Assembly: GCF_026343945.1 (NCBI RefSeq)
Contig: NZ_JAPKNJ010000001.1
Coordinates: forward strand, 1,736,001-1,800,000
Length of the DNA: 64,000 nucleotides
Reading direction: 5' to 3'
From: Kaistia algarum
GTDB lineage: Bacteria > Pseudomonadota > Alphaproteobacteria > Rhizobiales > Kaistiaceae
Shown here: positions 45,843 through 56,909 of the stretch, piece after piece
Layout of the letters: each line of letters opens with the position of its first letter
Numbering within the stretch: the first letter of the stretch is position 1
Position numbers and translations under genes: made by a program
The notes under the pieces: generated by a model
Database searches by the model: none
Seen by the model: the letters and a program-made list of their open reading frames with translations, nothing else
What the model was told of the DNA's origin: nothing

Positions 45843-46445
45843 CTATGCGCCGGGCGGCGGCGGGTCGCCGGCCGCCTGGCGTCGCATCCACCAGCCTCGC
45901 CCCAGATGCAGCACGACGAGCGAGACCAGGCCGATCGCCAGCGCGACGAGCAGCTTGTGCTCGATATGATGCAGGCGGCCGGCATATTGCTCGATGATCT
46001 GACCGAAGAAATAGCCGATCGACGTGACGAGCGCGGCCCAGACCGCAGCCGCGACAACGTTCAGCGGCGTATAGAGCCACGGGGAAACGCCCGCTATGCC
46101 GATGGCGATCGGGCTTATCGTTCGTACACCGTAGATGAAGCGGAAGGACAGGATGAACAGAACGCGGCGGCGATGGATGATATCCAGCACCTTTGCAAAA
46201 GCAGGCCGTACCGTCTGGCGCTTCACCAGCCTCGAATCCGCAGAATATCTTCCTATATAATAGAGGATCTGGTCGGACGTGACCGAACCGGCAAAGGCGG
46301 CCAGAAAGACGGTGATCGGGTTCATGACGCCCTGATGCGCCAGAAATCCCGCTGCGATCAGCACGCTGTCGCCTTCGATGATCACACCGAAATAGACAAC
46401 GACAAGGCCGTAGGTCGCCAGGAACTGATCGATTGCGTGCATCAT
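45843..46445 (-). CDS. DedA-family membrane protein
   Basis: A 200-residue protein with five or six hydrophobic segments. FGVIIEGDSVLIAAGFLAHQG is the conserved N-terminal DedA motif. FRFIYGVRTISPIAIGIAGV matches the [F/Y]xRxxPGxR block, with Tyr-Gly in place of the usual Pro-Gly. Members act in lipid scrambling/undecaprenyl-phosphate recycling and membrane homeostasis. A Pro-rich short tail ends the protein. Divergent from gyrB. Confidence 0.9.
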   Translation of the reverse strand: MMHAIDQFLATYGLVVVYFGVIIEGDSVLIAAGFLAHQGVMNPITVFLAAFAGSVTSDQILYYIGRYSADSRLVKRQTVRPAFAKVLDIIHRRRVLFILSFRFIYGVRTISPIAIGIAGVSPWLYTPLNVVAAAVWAALVTSIGYFFGQIIEQYAGRLHHIEHKLLVALAIGLVSLVVLHLGRGWWMRRQAAGDPPPPGA

Positions 46446-46696
46446 TGGTGGAGTTCGATCGCCTCTTTCGCCGCCAAATGAAACGGGAGAATCGATGCTC
46501 CGCCGTCCCGGCGCAAGCCCGCCGGAGACACGCGTCGCCGGGAACCGCCGAAACGGCGGCAGAATGCGGCCGCGCCACCTTGGCGCCGTCTTTCAATGAT
46601 AGGCGGAAACGTGCAATTCGCACGACGAAGCAATAGATTAGCACGACGAATCGAGTTCTCGCGCGCGTGTATGCGCGCGAATCCAAGGAAGATTGA
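46446..46696. promoter_or_regulatory. dedA-gyrB divergent promoter region with three GANTC sites
   Basis: No gene is seen. GANTC sites lie at 46489-46493, 46648-46652 and 46679-46683. GCACGACGAA is directly repeated (46620-46629 and 46641-46650). A perfect hairpin TCGCGCGC-GTGTAT-GCGCGCGA (46659-46680) lies 16 bases before the gyrB start and next to its AAGGAAG ribosome site. Confidence 0.65.
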
Positions 46697-49153
<2,457 letters not shown>

Positions 49154-49183
49154 GTTCGCCTCCTCCTGACAGGCGGCCGGCGC

Positions 49184-49600
49184 TTACAGCCGGCGCGCCG
49201 CTTCGCTGCGGGCATGGTAGTCGGCGTCGATCTGTCCCTCGCCAGCCTTGAAGTAATATTGGCTGGCGACGAGCCAGCCCTTCAGCGGCCTGAGCGGCGG
49301 AATGCAGGTGGCGAGCAGGAAGGGCAAAGTCGTGAAGAGGTGCACCCAATAGGGCGCCTGGAACGCGACCTCGATCCACAGCGCCAGGACCACCGCCGGC
49401 ACGCAGGCAAAACAGATCACGAAGAAAGCCGGGCCGTCCGCCGGGTCGGCGAAGGAATAATCGAGGCCGCAGACCTCGCAGCGGGGCGCCAGCGTCAGGA
49501 AGCCGCTGAAGAGATGCCCTTCGCCGCAACGTGGGCATCGCCCCCGGATCCCCGTCTTGAGCGGGGAGAGCGGCGGATATTCGGGTCTGCGCGGTTCCAT
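49184..49600 (-). CDS. DUF983 family membrane protein
   Basis: A 138-residue protein. The N-terminal part has a Cys4 zinc-ribbon-like motif (GRCPRCGEG then CEVCGLDY). DPADGPAFFVICFACVPAVV and a second hydrophobic region (TLPFLLATCIPPLRPLKGW) follow. This is the DUF983 pattern, often near cytochrome-oxidase assembly genes, though none are here. The ATG at 49600 has GGAG 9 bases upstream; an earlier TTG was rejected. It is divergent from the MocR-type gene. Confidence 0.87.
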   Translation of the reverse strand: MEPRRPEYPPLSPLKTGIRGRCPRCGEGHLFSGFLTLAPRCEVCGLDYSFADPADGPAFFVICFACVPAVVLALWIEVAFQAPYWVHLFTTLPFLLATCIPPLRPLKGWLVASQYYFKAGEGQIDADYHARSEAARRL

Positions 49601-49636
49601 AAACGGGAACTCCAACTTCCAGTCGATTGATCTTCA

Positions 49637-49690
49637 TATTGTATGGATCGCGGCATATTAAATGGCATTGACCCGTCTATTGTATGGATC
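49637..49690. promoter_or_regulatory. Direct 13-bp repeats before the MocR-type regulator
   Basis: TATTGTATGGATC occurs at 49637-49649 and 49678-49690, 41 bases apart (about four helical turns). A possible -35 TTGACC lies at 49668-49673. MocR/PdxR regulators are known to bind direct repeats near their own promoter, so these are likely operators. Confidence 0.65.
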
Positions 49691-49719
49691 CGTTTGTAGG
49701 GTCTTCAGCAGGAACCGCC

Positions 49720-51078
49720 ATGTGGCAGCCCCGGATTCAGAAATCGGCTCCCTCGAAGTTCATGGGCCTCGTCGCGGCGATCGCGGAGGACATCGCGGCA
49801 GGGCTGATCACGGAAGGCGAGCGCATGCCGCCCCAACGCGGCGTCGCCGATGCGCTCGGCATCGACCTCACCACAGTCACGCGTGCCTATCGGGAAGCGA
49901 AAACGCGCGGCCTCCTTTCCGCCAGGCCCGGACGCGGAGGGACCTGGGTTGCGGGAAACGCCGACACGCTCGCGCGCCGGGCCGGGGAAAGCCCGGTCGA
50001 TCTCAGCCTCAACATCCCGCCGCAGCCCGCCCGCGCCGATCTCCCAGCGCGGATCGGCCGAGCGATGGCGGATATCCTGCGAGCGGGCACGGCGTCGCCG
50101 CTGCAATACGTGCCCTCGATCGGCTCCGAAGCGGACCGGGCCGCGGGTGCCGCCTGGCTGCTGGAGGCGTTCGGACCGGACCTTTCCGATCGGATCGCCG
50201 TCACCAACGGAGCGCAGGCCGCGCTCCACGCCGTCTGTGCAACCCTGCTGCGGCCCGGTGACGGCCTCTGCGCTGGCGCCTCCACCTACCCGGGCGTCAA
50301 GGACGTAGCGGCGCAGATCGGCATCTCGTTGATCGGCCTTGCCATGGACCGCGAAGGGATCCTTCCGGACGCCTTCGAGACGGCTTGTGAGCGCCATCGC
50401 CCGAAGGCGATCTATGTCGTGCCGACGATCGACAATCCAACCACTGCAACCATGCCGACATCGCGGCGGGAGGCGATCGTAGCGGTGGCGCGACGCTTCG
50501 ACATCATCATCGTCGAGGACGATCCCTATCGGCCGCTCGCGGACGGCGCGCCCGCGCCGATCGCCACGATCGGGCCGGAACGCAGCTACCACATCGCCAC
50601 GCTGTCGAAATGCGCAACGCCCGGACTGCGGATCGCCTATCTCGCCGCGCCCTCCGCCAGCGCCCTGATCGGACCCGGCGAAGTCCTGCGGGCGACCGCG
50701 CTGATGGCGTCTCCGCTCATGGCGGCGGTTGCCTCGCGCTGGATCTCCGATGGCACGCTACACCGGATCACCGCCGCACTCACGGAAGAGGCCGCGGCGC
50801 GTCAGCTATTGGCGGCGCGCTACCTTGCGGCGGCGGACTACCGTGCGGATGCGAACGGCTACCATCTCTGGCTCACCATGCGAGACGGCTGGACATCCTC
50901 TGCCTTTGCCGCCGCCGCCGGCACGGGCGGCGTCGCCGTCGTTCCCGGCGCAGCCTTCGCGATCGGTCATGATGGAGCCGGCGCCGTCCGAGTCTCGCTC
51001 GGTGCGGCGCCGGATCGCACGGCGCTCGCATCCGGCCTTCGCCGCCTGCGCGACCTCCTTTCGGGTCCGCCGGCCTGA
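49720..51078 (+). CDS. MocR-family regulator (GntR DNA-binding + class I aminotransferase fold)
   Basis: A 452-residue PLP-dependent regulator. The N-terminal winged helix holds FMGLVAAIAEDIAAGLITEG and VADALGIDLTTVTRAYREAK. The aminotransferase-like domain includes VTNGAQAALHAVCATLL, VVPTIDNPTTATMP, VEDDPYRPLADG and the PLP-binding Lys in ATLSKCATPGLRIAYL. ATG 49720 with AGGAA upstream was preferred over 49684, which would start inside an operator repeat. MocR proteins sense aminated metabolites through PLP. The regulated gene is unclear: DUF983 is divergent and DUF2852 follows. Confidence 0.92.
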   Translation: MWQPRIQKSAPSKFMGLVAAIAEDIAAGLITEGERMPPQRGVADALGIDLTTVTRAYREAKTRGLLSARPGRGGTWVAGNADTLARRAGESPVDLSLNIPPQPARADLPARIGRAMADILRAGTASPLQYVPSIGSEADRAAGAAWLLEAFGPDLSDRIAVTNGAQAALHAVCATLLRPGDGLCAGASTYPGVKDVAAQIGISLIGLAMDREGILPDAFETACERHRPKAIYVVPTIDNPTTATMPTSRREAIVAVARRFDIIIVEDDPYRPLADGAPAPIATIGPERSYHIATLSKCATPGLRIAYLAAPSASALIGPGEVLRATALMASPLMAAVASRWISDGTLHRITAALTEEAAARQLLAARYLAAADYRADANGYHLWLTMRDGWTSSAFAAAAGTGGVAVVPGAAFAIGHDGAGAVRVSLGAAPDRTALASGLRRLRDLLSGPPA

Positions 51079-51205
51079 CAGCCGAGGGTCGCCCGCCGGA
51101 ATAGGTTTCCCGATTTCGGAACCGTCATGTCCGATTTTTCTTGAATCGCGGATTTTCCATTCCCACTTCCGTTCTCGTTGGGAAATTTCCAGGAAGGAAG
51201 GATCC

Positions 51206-51649
51206 ATGACCCAAACTCAGGCCCTGCGTCCCGGTTGGACGCCGCTCACCATCGCGATGATGGTCCTCGGCTTCGTCTTTTTCTGGCCGCTCGGTCTGGC
51301 CATGCTCGCCTACATCATCTGGGGCGATCGCATTCCCGAGTTTCGCCGGAATGCAAAGAGCATGAAGGCCGATTTCAGCCGGTCGTTCGGTGGTTGTGGT
51401 GCGCGCAAGAGCTGGAACAGTGCTCCCAGCGGCAATGCAGCGTTTGACGACTATCGCGAAGCCGAGCTTCGCCGGCTCGACGAGGAGCGCCGCCGTCTTG
51501 AGGATGAGCGCGCCGAATTCGAAACCTTCGTCCGCAATCTGCGGCGCGCTCGCGACCAGGAAGAGTTCGACCGCTTCAAGGCCGATCGGGACCGGGCTCG
51601 CCCGCAAGCCGCCAATGGTGAGAACGACGGGCGCATCATCGACCTCTAA
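51206..51649 (+). CDS. DUF2852 protein with coiled-coil tail
   Basis: A 147-residue protein. One hydrophobic segment (residues about 13-40, IAMMVLGFVFFWPLGLAMLA) is followed by WGDRIPEFRR. The C-terminal half is a charged helix (EAELRRLDEERRRLEDERAE) likely forming a coiled coil. This is the DUF2852 layout found in rhizobia. ATG 51206 is preceded by the ribosome site GGAAGGAAGGA. The function is unknown. A clear terminator follows the gene. Confidence 0.88.
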   Translation: MTQTQALRPGWTPLTIAMMVLGFVFFWPLGLAMLAYIIWGDRIPEFRRNAKSMKADFSRSFGGCGARKSWNSAPSGNAAFDDYREAELRRLDEERRRLEDERAEFETFVRNLRRARDQEEFDRFKADRDRARPQAANGENDGRIIDL

Positions 51650-51672
51650 ATTCAGGTCGACGCATCCATTCG

Positions 51673-51700
51673 AGGCCGGGCCGCAAGGTCCGGCCTTTTT
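51673..51700 (+). terminator. Rho-independent terminator after the DUF2852 gene
   Basis: AGGCCGG-GCC then GCAA loop then GG-TCCGGCCT, ending in five T. The stem has one mismatch. It lies 23 bases after the stop. Confidence 0.88.
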
Positions 51701-51734
51701 CATGCGAAACTGACATGACGAATCACCGCCGGTC

Positions 51735-52505
51735 GTGAAACAGGCCATGGGCTTCCTGCCGAGACTCCGCAGCCGAGGCGCCGAGACGCCACCGACGCCC
51801 GATCATTGCCATGTCGAGATCGACGGCGAGCGGGTTCGCGTCGCGCTCAACTGGAATCCACGGGCCAGCCGCTACACGCTGCGCCTGCGCGGTTCGGTGC
51901 GTGAGCCCGTCGTCACCATTCCCTATCGCGGTACGCTGGCCGAGGTGCGCGGCTTTCTCGACCGGCATCGCGGCTGGCTGAAGGCGCGCATCGACGCGCT
52001 GCCGATGGCGACGCCGCTTGCCGATGGCGCATCGATCCCGCTGCGCGGCGAGAGCGTCCGCCTTCGCCATGTCGGCGGTCGTGGCACGGTCCGGCTGCAA
52101 CACACCCTTACGGGCGACGAGCTGGTCGTGGCTGGCGATGCCGAGCACCTTCCCCGCCGGGTCACCGATTTCCTGAAGCGGGAGGCGCGGGCCGATCTCG
52201 AGGCAGCGACGGCCCGCCATGCGGCGGCTCTCGGCGTCACCGTCAAGGCGATCCGCCTGGGCGATCCGGCGAGCCGCTGGGGTTCCTGCTCCTCGTCGGG
52301 AACGATCGCCTACTCATGGCGCATCATCATGGCGCCGCCCGAGGTGCTCGACTACCTCGTCGCGCATGAAGTGGCGCATTTGCGGGAGATGAACCATTCG
52401 CCGCGCTTCTGGCGCCTGGTCCGCACGATTTGCCCAGGCATGGAGGCGGGCAAGGACTGGTTGCACCGACATGGCGCCAGCCTGCATGCGGTGGGCGCCG
52501 ACTGA
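51735..52505 (+). CDS. YgjP-like (DUF45) metallopeptidase
   Basis: A 256-residue protein. The zinc site is AHEVAHLREMNHSPRFW (HExxH plus a downstream His). RWGSCSSSGTIAYSWRIIMAPPEVLDYLVAHE is the conserved SprT/WLM-like block of the YgjP family (quoted as RWGSCSSSGTI and VLDYLVAHEVAHL). The N-terminal half is beta-rich. The start is GTG 51735; ATG 51747 is nearly as likely. Predicted cytoplasmic zinc-dependent protease or hydrolase of unknown substrate. Confidence 0.87.
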   Translation: MKQAMGFLPRLRSRGAETPPTPDHCHVEIDGERVRVALNWNPRASRYTLRLRGSVREPVVTIPYRGTLAEVRGFLDRHRGWLKARIDALPMATPLADGASIPLRGESVRLRHVGGRGTVRLQHTLTGDELVVAGDAEHLPRRVTDFLKREARADLEAATARHAAALGVTVKAIRLGDPASRWGSCSSSGTIAYSWRIIMAPPEVLDYLVAHEVAHLREMNHSPRFWRLVRTICPGMEAGKDWLHRHGASLHAVGAD

Positions 52506-52612
52506 TCCGGCCTCCCGGCCCTCCGATTCGGACCCCTCCCTATTCGTCATAGTTGCATCGCCGCATTGGCGCGATCATGCTGCAGATCCGGTCTACCGAA
52601 CGGATTGGCACC

Positions 52613-54550
52613 ATGATCCACCGCATGTTCGTGTCACTGGCGTTTCTTGTCCTTCTGGCCACGTCAGCCTTCGCGGCCTGCGACGGACCCGTCGTCGCGC
52701 TGAAGAAGACCACGACGCAGGATCATGATTCCGGCATCCTCGTTTCCGGCGACACGGTGATCCTGCGCCCCAAGCCGGATGGCTGGAATGCGCTGCTGCT
52801 GCGCCAGGTCGTCGGCAGCGAGATTGACGTCTGCTTCACCATCGCGGCACGGATCGATGACGATCCGCGCTCATCCGCCGGCGGGATCCAGTTCTGGCGT
52901 TCGGGACAGTCAACCAGCGACGATTTCTATGCCTTGGAGGTCGATTCGGGCGGCAATGCCGCGGTTCTTCGCTACGAAAACGAGAAGTGGATCAGCATCG
53001 TCAAATGGGGCCGGGCCAAGTCGCTGAAGAAGGGCCTCAACGAGCGCAATGAACTCCGCCTGACGACCAGCGGCGACACGGCGAAGCTCTACATCAATGG
53101 CAAGCTCTACAAGACAGTCGAACGCCTGCCGGGCGGCAAGGGCGGCTACGCCACGGCGCTGATGGCCGAGGCCAACAAGGCGGCCGCCCAATTCGATTTC
53201 ACCAATGTGCGCTCGCCGACGCAGACCGACACGCCGGCGACCCCGTCCGCGGACGCGAGCCCCGTGACACCCGCCGACGATGCGCAGAAGACCGCGGAGG
53301 CGGCCAAGGAAGTCGTGCCGCCGCTCGATGTCGAGGGCAAGCGGATCTACGATCTGCTGATGGCGGTGCCGCTCAATCCGGCCTACGCCGCACTCGTCCG
53401 TTCCGACTTCGTGGCGGCGACGGGAAATCTGGCGCCGTCGCAGCGCTGGCAACATGGTTCGGCGGAGGTCACCTATGCCCTGAAGCCGCTGGCGGGCAGC
53501 ACGGCAAGCCGGCTGTCATTCCTCATCTATCCCGACGCAACCGAAGCCGCGAAATATCTCGCAGAGAAGATCTCGGGCTCCAACTTCTTCTGGGATTCGC
53601 CCGAGGGCAGCGTGCACCACGACACTTATGATGCCGACGCTCCGTTCGGTCATCCCATCGACTATGCCTTCGGCATCCAGGCGCTGAAGCGCATAGGCTG
53701 GACGCGGTGGGCCTACCAGGATGGCCGTGTCGTCATCATTGCCTTCACCGACCAGACGCTGGAACCCTTGAAGGAAGGGGTCGTCACCACCGACAAGGTC
53801 TCGGACGAAACGCTGGAGCGGGGACTCAATCTTCTGCTCGCGGGCAAATACCAGCTCGACGCGATCCAGGACATGAAGATCAGCACCGGAACGGGTCCGG
53901 CGAATGGTGTCACGGCATCGCTGAATGCCGAGATGCAGGCTGTCTACGATCGGCTGCTGGCGACACCGCCCGATGCCAACAATCTCGCCAAGCTCGACAC
54001 GGCGCTGATCGATGTGAAGGGCAGTCTGACACCGCCCACGGGACACGGCACGGCCGAGATCGTCTATGCGCTGAAGTCCCCTGCCGACACCGTCGAGACC
54101 AGCTTGTCGTTCTATTTCTTTCCCGACGCGGCGGCGTCCGGCCAATATCTGAGCCTGGAGAACTTCGACAATTCGATCTTCACCGAGCTGGGGACCAACA
54201 AGTTCGGGCAAGGCCAGATCGACCCGTTCCCGCCCTTCAACGAGAAGCTCAGCTACATGGTCGGCGAAGCCGAGGGGGAGAAGCGCGGATGGGTTCGCTT
54301 TCCCTATCAGGACGACAATGTCGTCATCGTCGCGCAGACGGGCGAGAAAAAGACCAGCGATGCGCCCTACAAGGTGTCGGCGGAAGCCATGCGTCAGGGT
54401 GCCCTGCTCCTGGCGCTCGGCAAGCTGCAGCTCGATGCGGCGCGGGCCTCAAAGGCCGCACCGGCGAGCGAGGCTCCCTCCGCCGCGCCAGCCGCATCCG
54501 GCAAGGCCCCCCTACCGAGCGGGCCGTCGTCGACCCAGAAGGTCCAGTGA
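52613..54550 (+). CDS. Secreted protein with an N-terminal LamG-like domain and two copies of a novel domain
   Basis: A 645-residue exported protein. Signal peptide MIHRMFVSLAFLVLLATSAFA with cleavage before ACDG. Residues about 25-205 are a beta-rich, lectin-like domain (FYALEVDSGGNAAVLRYEN, ELRLTTSGDTAKLYINGKL). Two homologous units follow, about 239-423 and 438-619. Shared landmarks: YDLLMAVP/YDRLLATP, GSAEVTYALKP/GTAEIVYALKS, LSFLIYPDA/LSFYFFPDA, RIGWTRWAYQDGRVVII/KRGWVRFPYQDDNVVIV and LLLAGKYQLDA/LLLALGKLQLDA. The start is the ATG that yields the signal peptide. No enzyme motif was recognised; a binding or surface role is possible. Confidence 0.8.
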   Translation: MIHRMFVSLAFLVLLATSAFAACDGPVVALKKTTTQDHDSGILVSGDTVILRPKPDGWNALLLRQVVGSEIDVCFTIAARIDDDPRSSAGGIQFWRSGQSTSDDFYALEVDSGGNAAVLRYENEKWISIVKWGRAKSLKKGLNERNELRLTTSGDTAKLYINGKLYKTVERLPGGKGGYATALMAEANKAAAQFDFTNVRSPTQTDTPATPSADASPVTPADDAQKTAEAAKEVVPPLDVEGKRIYDLLMAVPLNPAYAALVRSDFVAATGNLAPSQRWQHGSAEVTYALKPLAGSTASRLSFLIYPDATEAAKYLAEKISGSNFFWDSPEGSVHHDTYDADAPFGHPIDYAFGIQALKRIGWTRWAYQDGRVVIIAFTDQTLEPLKEGVVTTDKVSDETLERGLNLLLAGKYQLDAIQDMKISTGTGPANGVTASLNAEMQAVYDRLLATPPDANNLAKLDTALIDVKGSLTPPTGHGTAEIVYALKSPADTVETSLSFYFFPDAAASGQYLSLENFDNSIFTELGTNKFGQGQIDPFPPFNEKLSYMVGEAEGEKRGWVRFPYQDDNVVIVAQTGEKKTSDAPYKVSAEAMRQGALLLALGKLQLDAARASKAAPASEAPSAAPAASGKAPLPSGPSSTQKVQ

Positions 54551-54665
54551 TCCGGGACAATCGGCCGGCGGTTCCCCCATTCCGGCCGATGCGCGATGTG
54601 ATCCGGGACGAAACCCGGACCGTTTCGCTCCCAAACGGCGTGAAACGAACGCCGTCCGGGCGATG

Positions 54666-55763
54666 TCAGTTCTTCAGCGCCGACGTGCCGTCAATTGCCG
54701 CCGGATAGGGCAGGTCGCTCACCAGCTTCGATGCCGGCTTGTCCTGCGCGAAGATCGTATCGAGATCGATCGTCACATAGGTCAAGCGGTGCGCGTAATC
54801 GGAGATCATCAGCTTGTTGTGCGTCAGATCCTTGATCGCCACCCACTGCGTATAGTCGGAGACGACTTCCTTGCCGTCCGTACTCTGGGCGATGCCGATC
54901 GGGATATCGACCGTGTTGAGAACGTGGCCGATCGCCTGGATCGCCTCGGCGCCGGTCTGCGGCGGCGTGATGTTGTGGCGCATGAAGGCGGCGCGGACGA
55001 AGCGCGAGGGCGGGGTGAAATCTCCCGGCAGACCCATCATGCCACCGCCCTGGCCGAGCGCGGTGACATTCACGGAGCCGATGTCGCGGCTGTTCACGCC
55101 GATGGTCGACAGGTTCAGATAGTTGCGTACGTTCAGGAGATGCCAGTCATAGGTCGGCGCGTTGGTAAGCACATGCGCGGCATTGTCGTACATCTTGAGT
55201 TCGCCGCCGACATATTCGACGACGACGCCGTCGCCCGTCTTGTCGGTGAAGACCATATGGATGGTCGGGGGGGTCGGGCCGGAGGGCAGCGACGGATCGG
55301 TCCAGACCTTGATCTTCGGCAAGTTCGCGCGGACGTCGGCGACCGAGCCGTTCATGCCGAGCACCCACTGGCCGAAGCCCAGGATCGACACGTAGCTGGT
55401 GTCGTCCTTGGTCACGGTCTGATACTGCGTGAAGCCCGGCAGGAAGTTGCCGCTGACGCCGAGGCCAGCGGAATTCTGGCCTTCCAGAATGGCGCCACCC
55501 GGGATGACCTCGGCGCTGATGCCGACCACGGCGTATTGCGTCGCGACCTTGTTCGCCGGAAGGCCAAGTTCCGGCGGCGCCGTCAGCGTCAGCTCGGTAC
55601 CCTTGGGGAAGCTCTGCAGCGTCCATTTCATGTCGAACGCCCATTCCATGGTGCGTCCGGCGATGACCGTGTTGTCGGCGGCGACGATGTCAACCGCTGT
55701 GCAGGCGAAGGCCTGGCTGAAGCTGGCCGCGAGCGCCAGGCCGGCGGCGAGAATGCGTAGCAT
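54666..55763 (-). CDS. Exported Ntn hydrolase of the choloylglycine hydrolase / penicillin V acylase family
   Basis: A 365-residue protein. A signal peptide (residues 1-20) ends at AFA|C, which exposes Cys21 as the N-terminal nucleophile that the CGH family requires. CTAVDIVAADNTVIAGRTMEW is the classic start (seen as CTAVDIV then GRTMEW). Other family features: a late Asn region GNFLPGFTQY, IHMVFTDKTGDGVVVEY and an Arg in GRTMEW. Related secreted enzymes cleave linear amides such as bile salts, penicillin V and acyl-homoserine lactones. The substrate here is not known; the periplasmic location favours environmental amides or AHLs. Confidence 0.88.
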   Translation of the reverse strand: MLRILAAGLALAASFSQAFACTAVDIVAADNTVIAGRTMEWAFDMKWTLQSFPKGTELTLTAPPELGLPANKVATQYAVVGISAEVIPGGAILEGQNSAGLGVSGNFLPGFTQYQTVTKDDTSYVSILGFGQWVLGMNGSVADVRANLPKIKVWTDPSLPSGPTPPTIHMVFTDKTGDGVVVEYVGGELKMYDNAAHVLTNAPTYDWHLLNVRNYLNLSTIGVNSRDIGSVNVTALGQGGGMMGLPGDFTPPSRFVRAAFMRHNITPPQTGAEAIQAIGHVLNTVDIPIGIAQSTDGKEVVSDYTQWVAIKDLTHNKLMISDYAHRLTYVTIDLDTIFAQDKPASKLVSDLPYPAAIDGTSALKN

Positions 55764-55861
55764 GAGAACCTCTTCCTATGACCGCGGCGAGCCATGCGGC
55801 CCGTCGCCACGCCCCGTCGCGATCGTAGCAGATCGCGGTTAAGGCTTCACGAGGGTCAGCG

Positions 55862-56898
55862 TCAGCGCCATGAAATGTCGACCGCGATCATCTCGTGGTC
55901 GGAGATGGCCCGCCGCTCGCTGTCGACCGCCTCGATGGTTCGCGGATGCGAGGCTTGCACACCGCGCGTGAACAACCAGTCGATGCGCCGGAACGGCGGC
56001 AAAGGCTTGCCGTCGGGAAGGGTGCGCAGCGTCGCCTGGGCATCGTTGCTGGGGAGCCAATCGAAGCCGGCCGCCCGCAGCAGGGCAAAAAGCGGTTCGT
56101 CGGCCTCCGGCTGCGTCAGCCACAGCGACGGATCGAGCGGCAGAGCCTTCGTGTTCAGATCGCCGCCGACGATCGCCGGAGAGCCTGGATAGAGTCGGTC
56201 CAGCGTTTCGATGAGCCGGCGTATCTGCGCGGCACGGTCGGCTGCGTCCGACTTGCTCTCGAGGTGAACGGAAACGGCAAGCAGCGGGCCGGCACGGGTT
56301 TCGATCTCGGGGCGACCGCCATGCGGAAACCGAGACGGCGCTGACCCTCCCGCGCATCGATCCACCATACGGCGCCGTCATCGAGACGGATCAAGGCCAC
56401 ATTGGAGAAGGGCAGCCGCGACAGAACGGCATTGCCATGGAAACCGACATCATTGCGCTCGCCGCGGTGCCATTCGCTTTCGCGCTCGTCGCCGATGCCA
56501 AGTTCCAGAAACTCCACGCCATAGGCGTAGCCCATGTCGAGCGCTGCCGCGAGATCGGCAACGGTGTGGCGGTTGCCGGAGCGGGCCATGCCGATATCGG
56601 CCTCCGACAGGAGCAGAACATCGGGCCCGACCGCCCGCACCAGGTCGGCCGAAGGCGCCGCATGCTTGAGCCGCTCGGCGTTCCAGGCGGCCACTCGGAG
56701 CGTCCCGGTATCGGGGACGCGCCTCGGCGCCGCCCGCACTTCCAGCGCGTTGAACGCCAGAAGATCGAGGGCGAGGCCATCATGGGCCGCGCGCGTCAGC
56801 TCCGCCTGCGGAGCTGCGCCGAAGAGCTCCGCAGGCGGCGTCGGCAAGGCGGGCACCGTGGCGGTCACGACGTGGGGAACGTTCACCCGATGGTCCAT
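55862..56898 (-). pseudogene. Endonuclease/exonuclease/phosphatase-family protein, frameshifted
   Basis: The N-terminal part (frame from 56898) carries LRVAAWNAERLKHA, GPDVLLLSEADIGMARSGN and NDVGFHGNAVLSRLPF, all EEP motifs. The C-terminal part continues in another frame with LLAVSVHLESKSD, AIVGGDLNTKALP, PFRRIDWLFTRG and ISDHEMIAVDI. The frames meet near 56309-56312, a run of four G on the plus strand; one extra base there would join them into a protein of about 345 residues. So it is either a real disruption or a sequencing indel. If repaired it would be an Mg-dependent phosphodiesterase, which fits the neighbouring ugp genes. Confidence 0.8.
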
Positions 56899-56909
56899 GG
56901 TCGGCTCTC

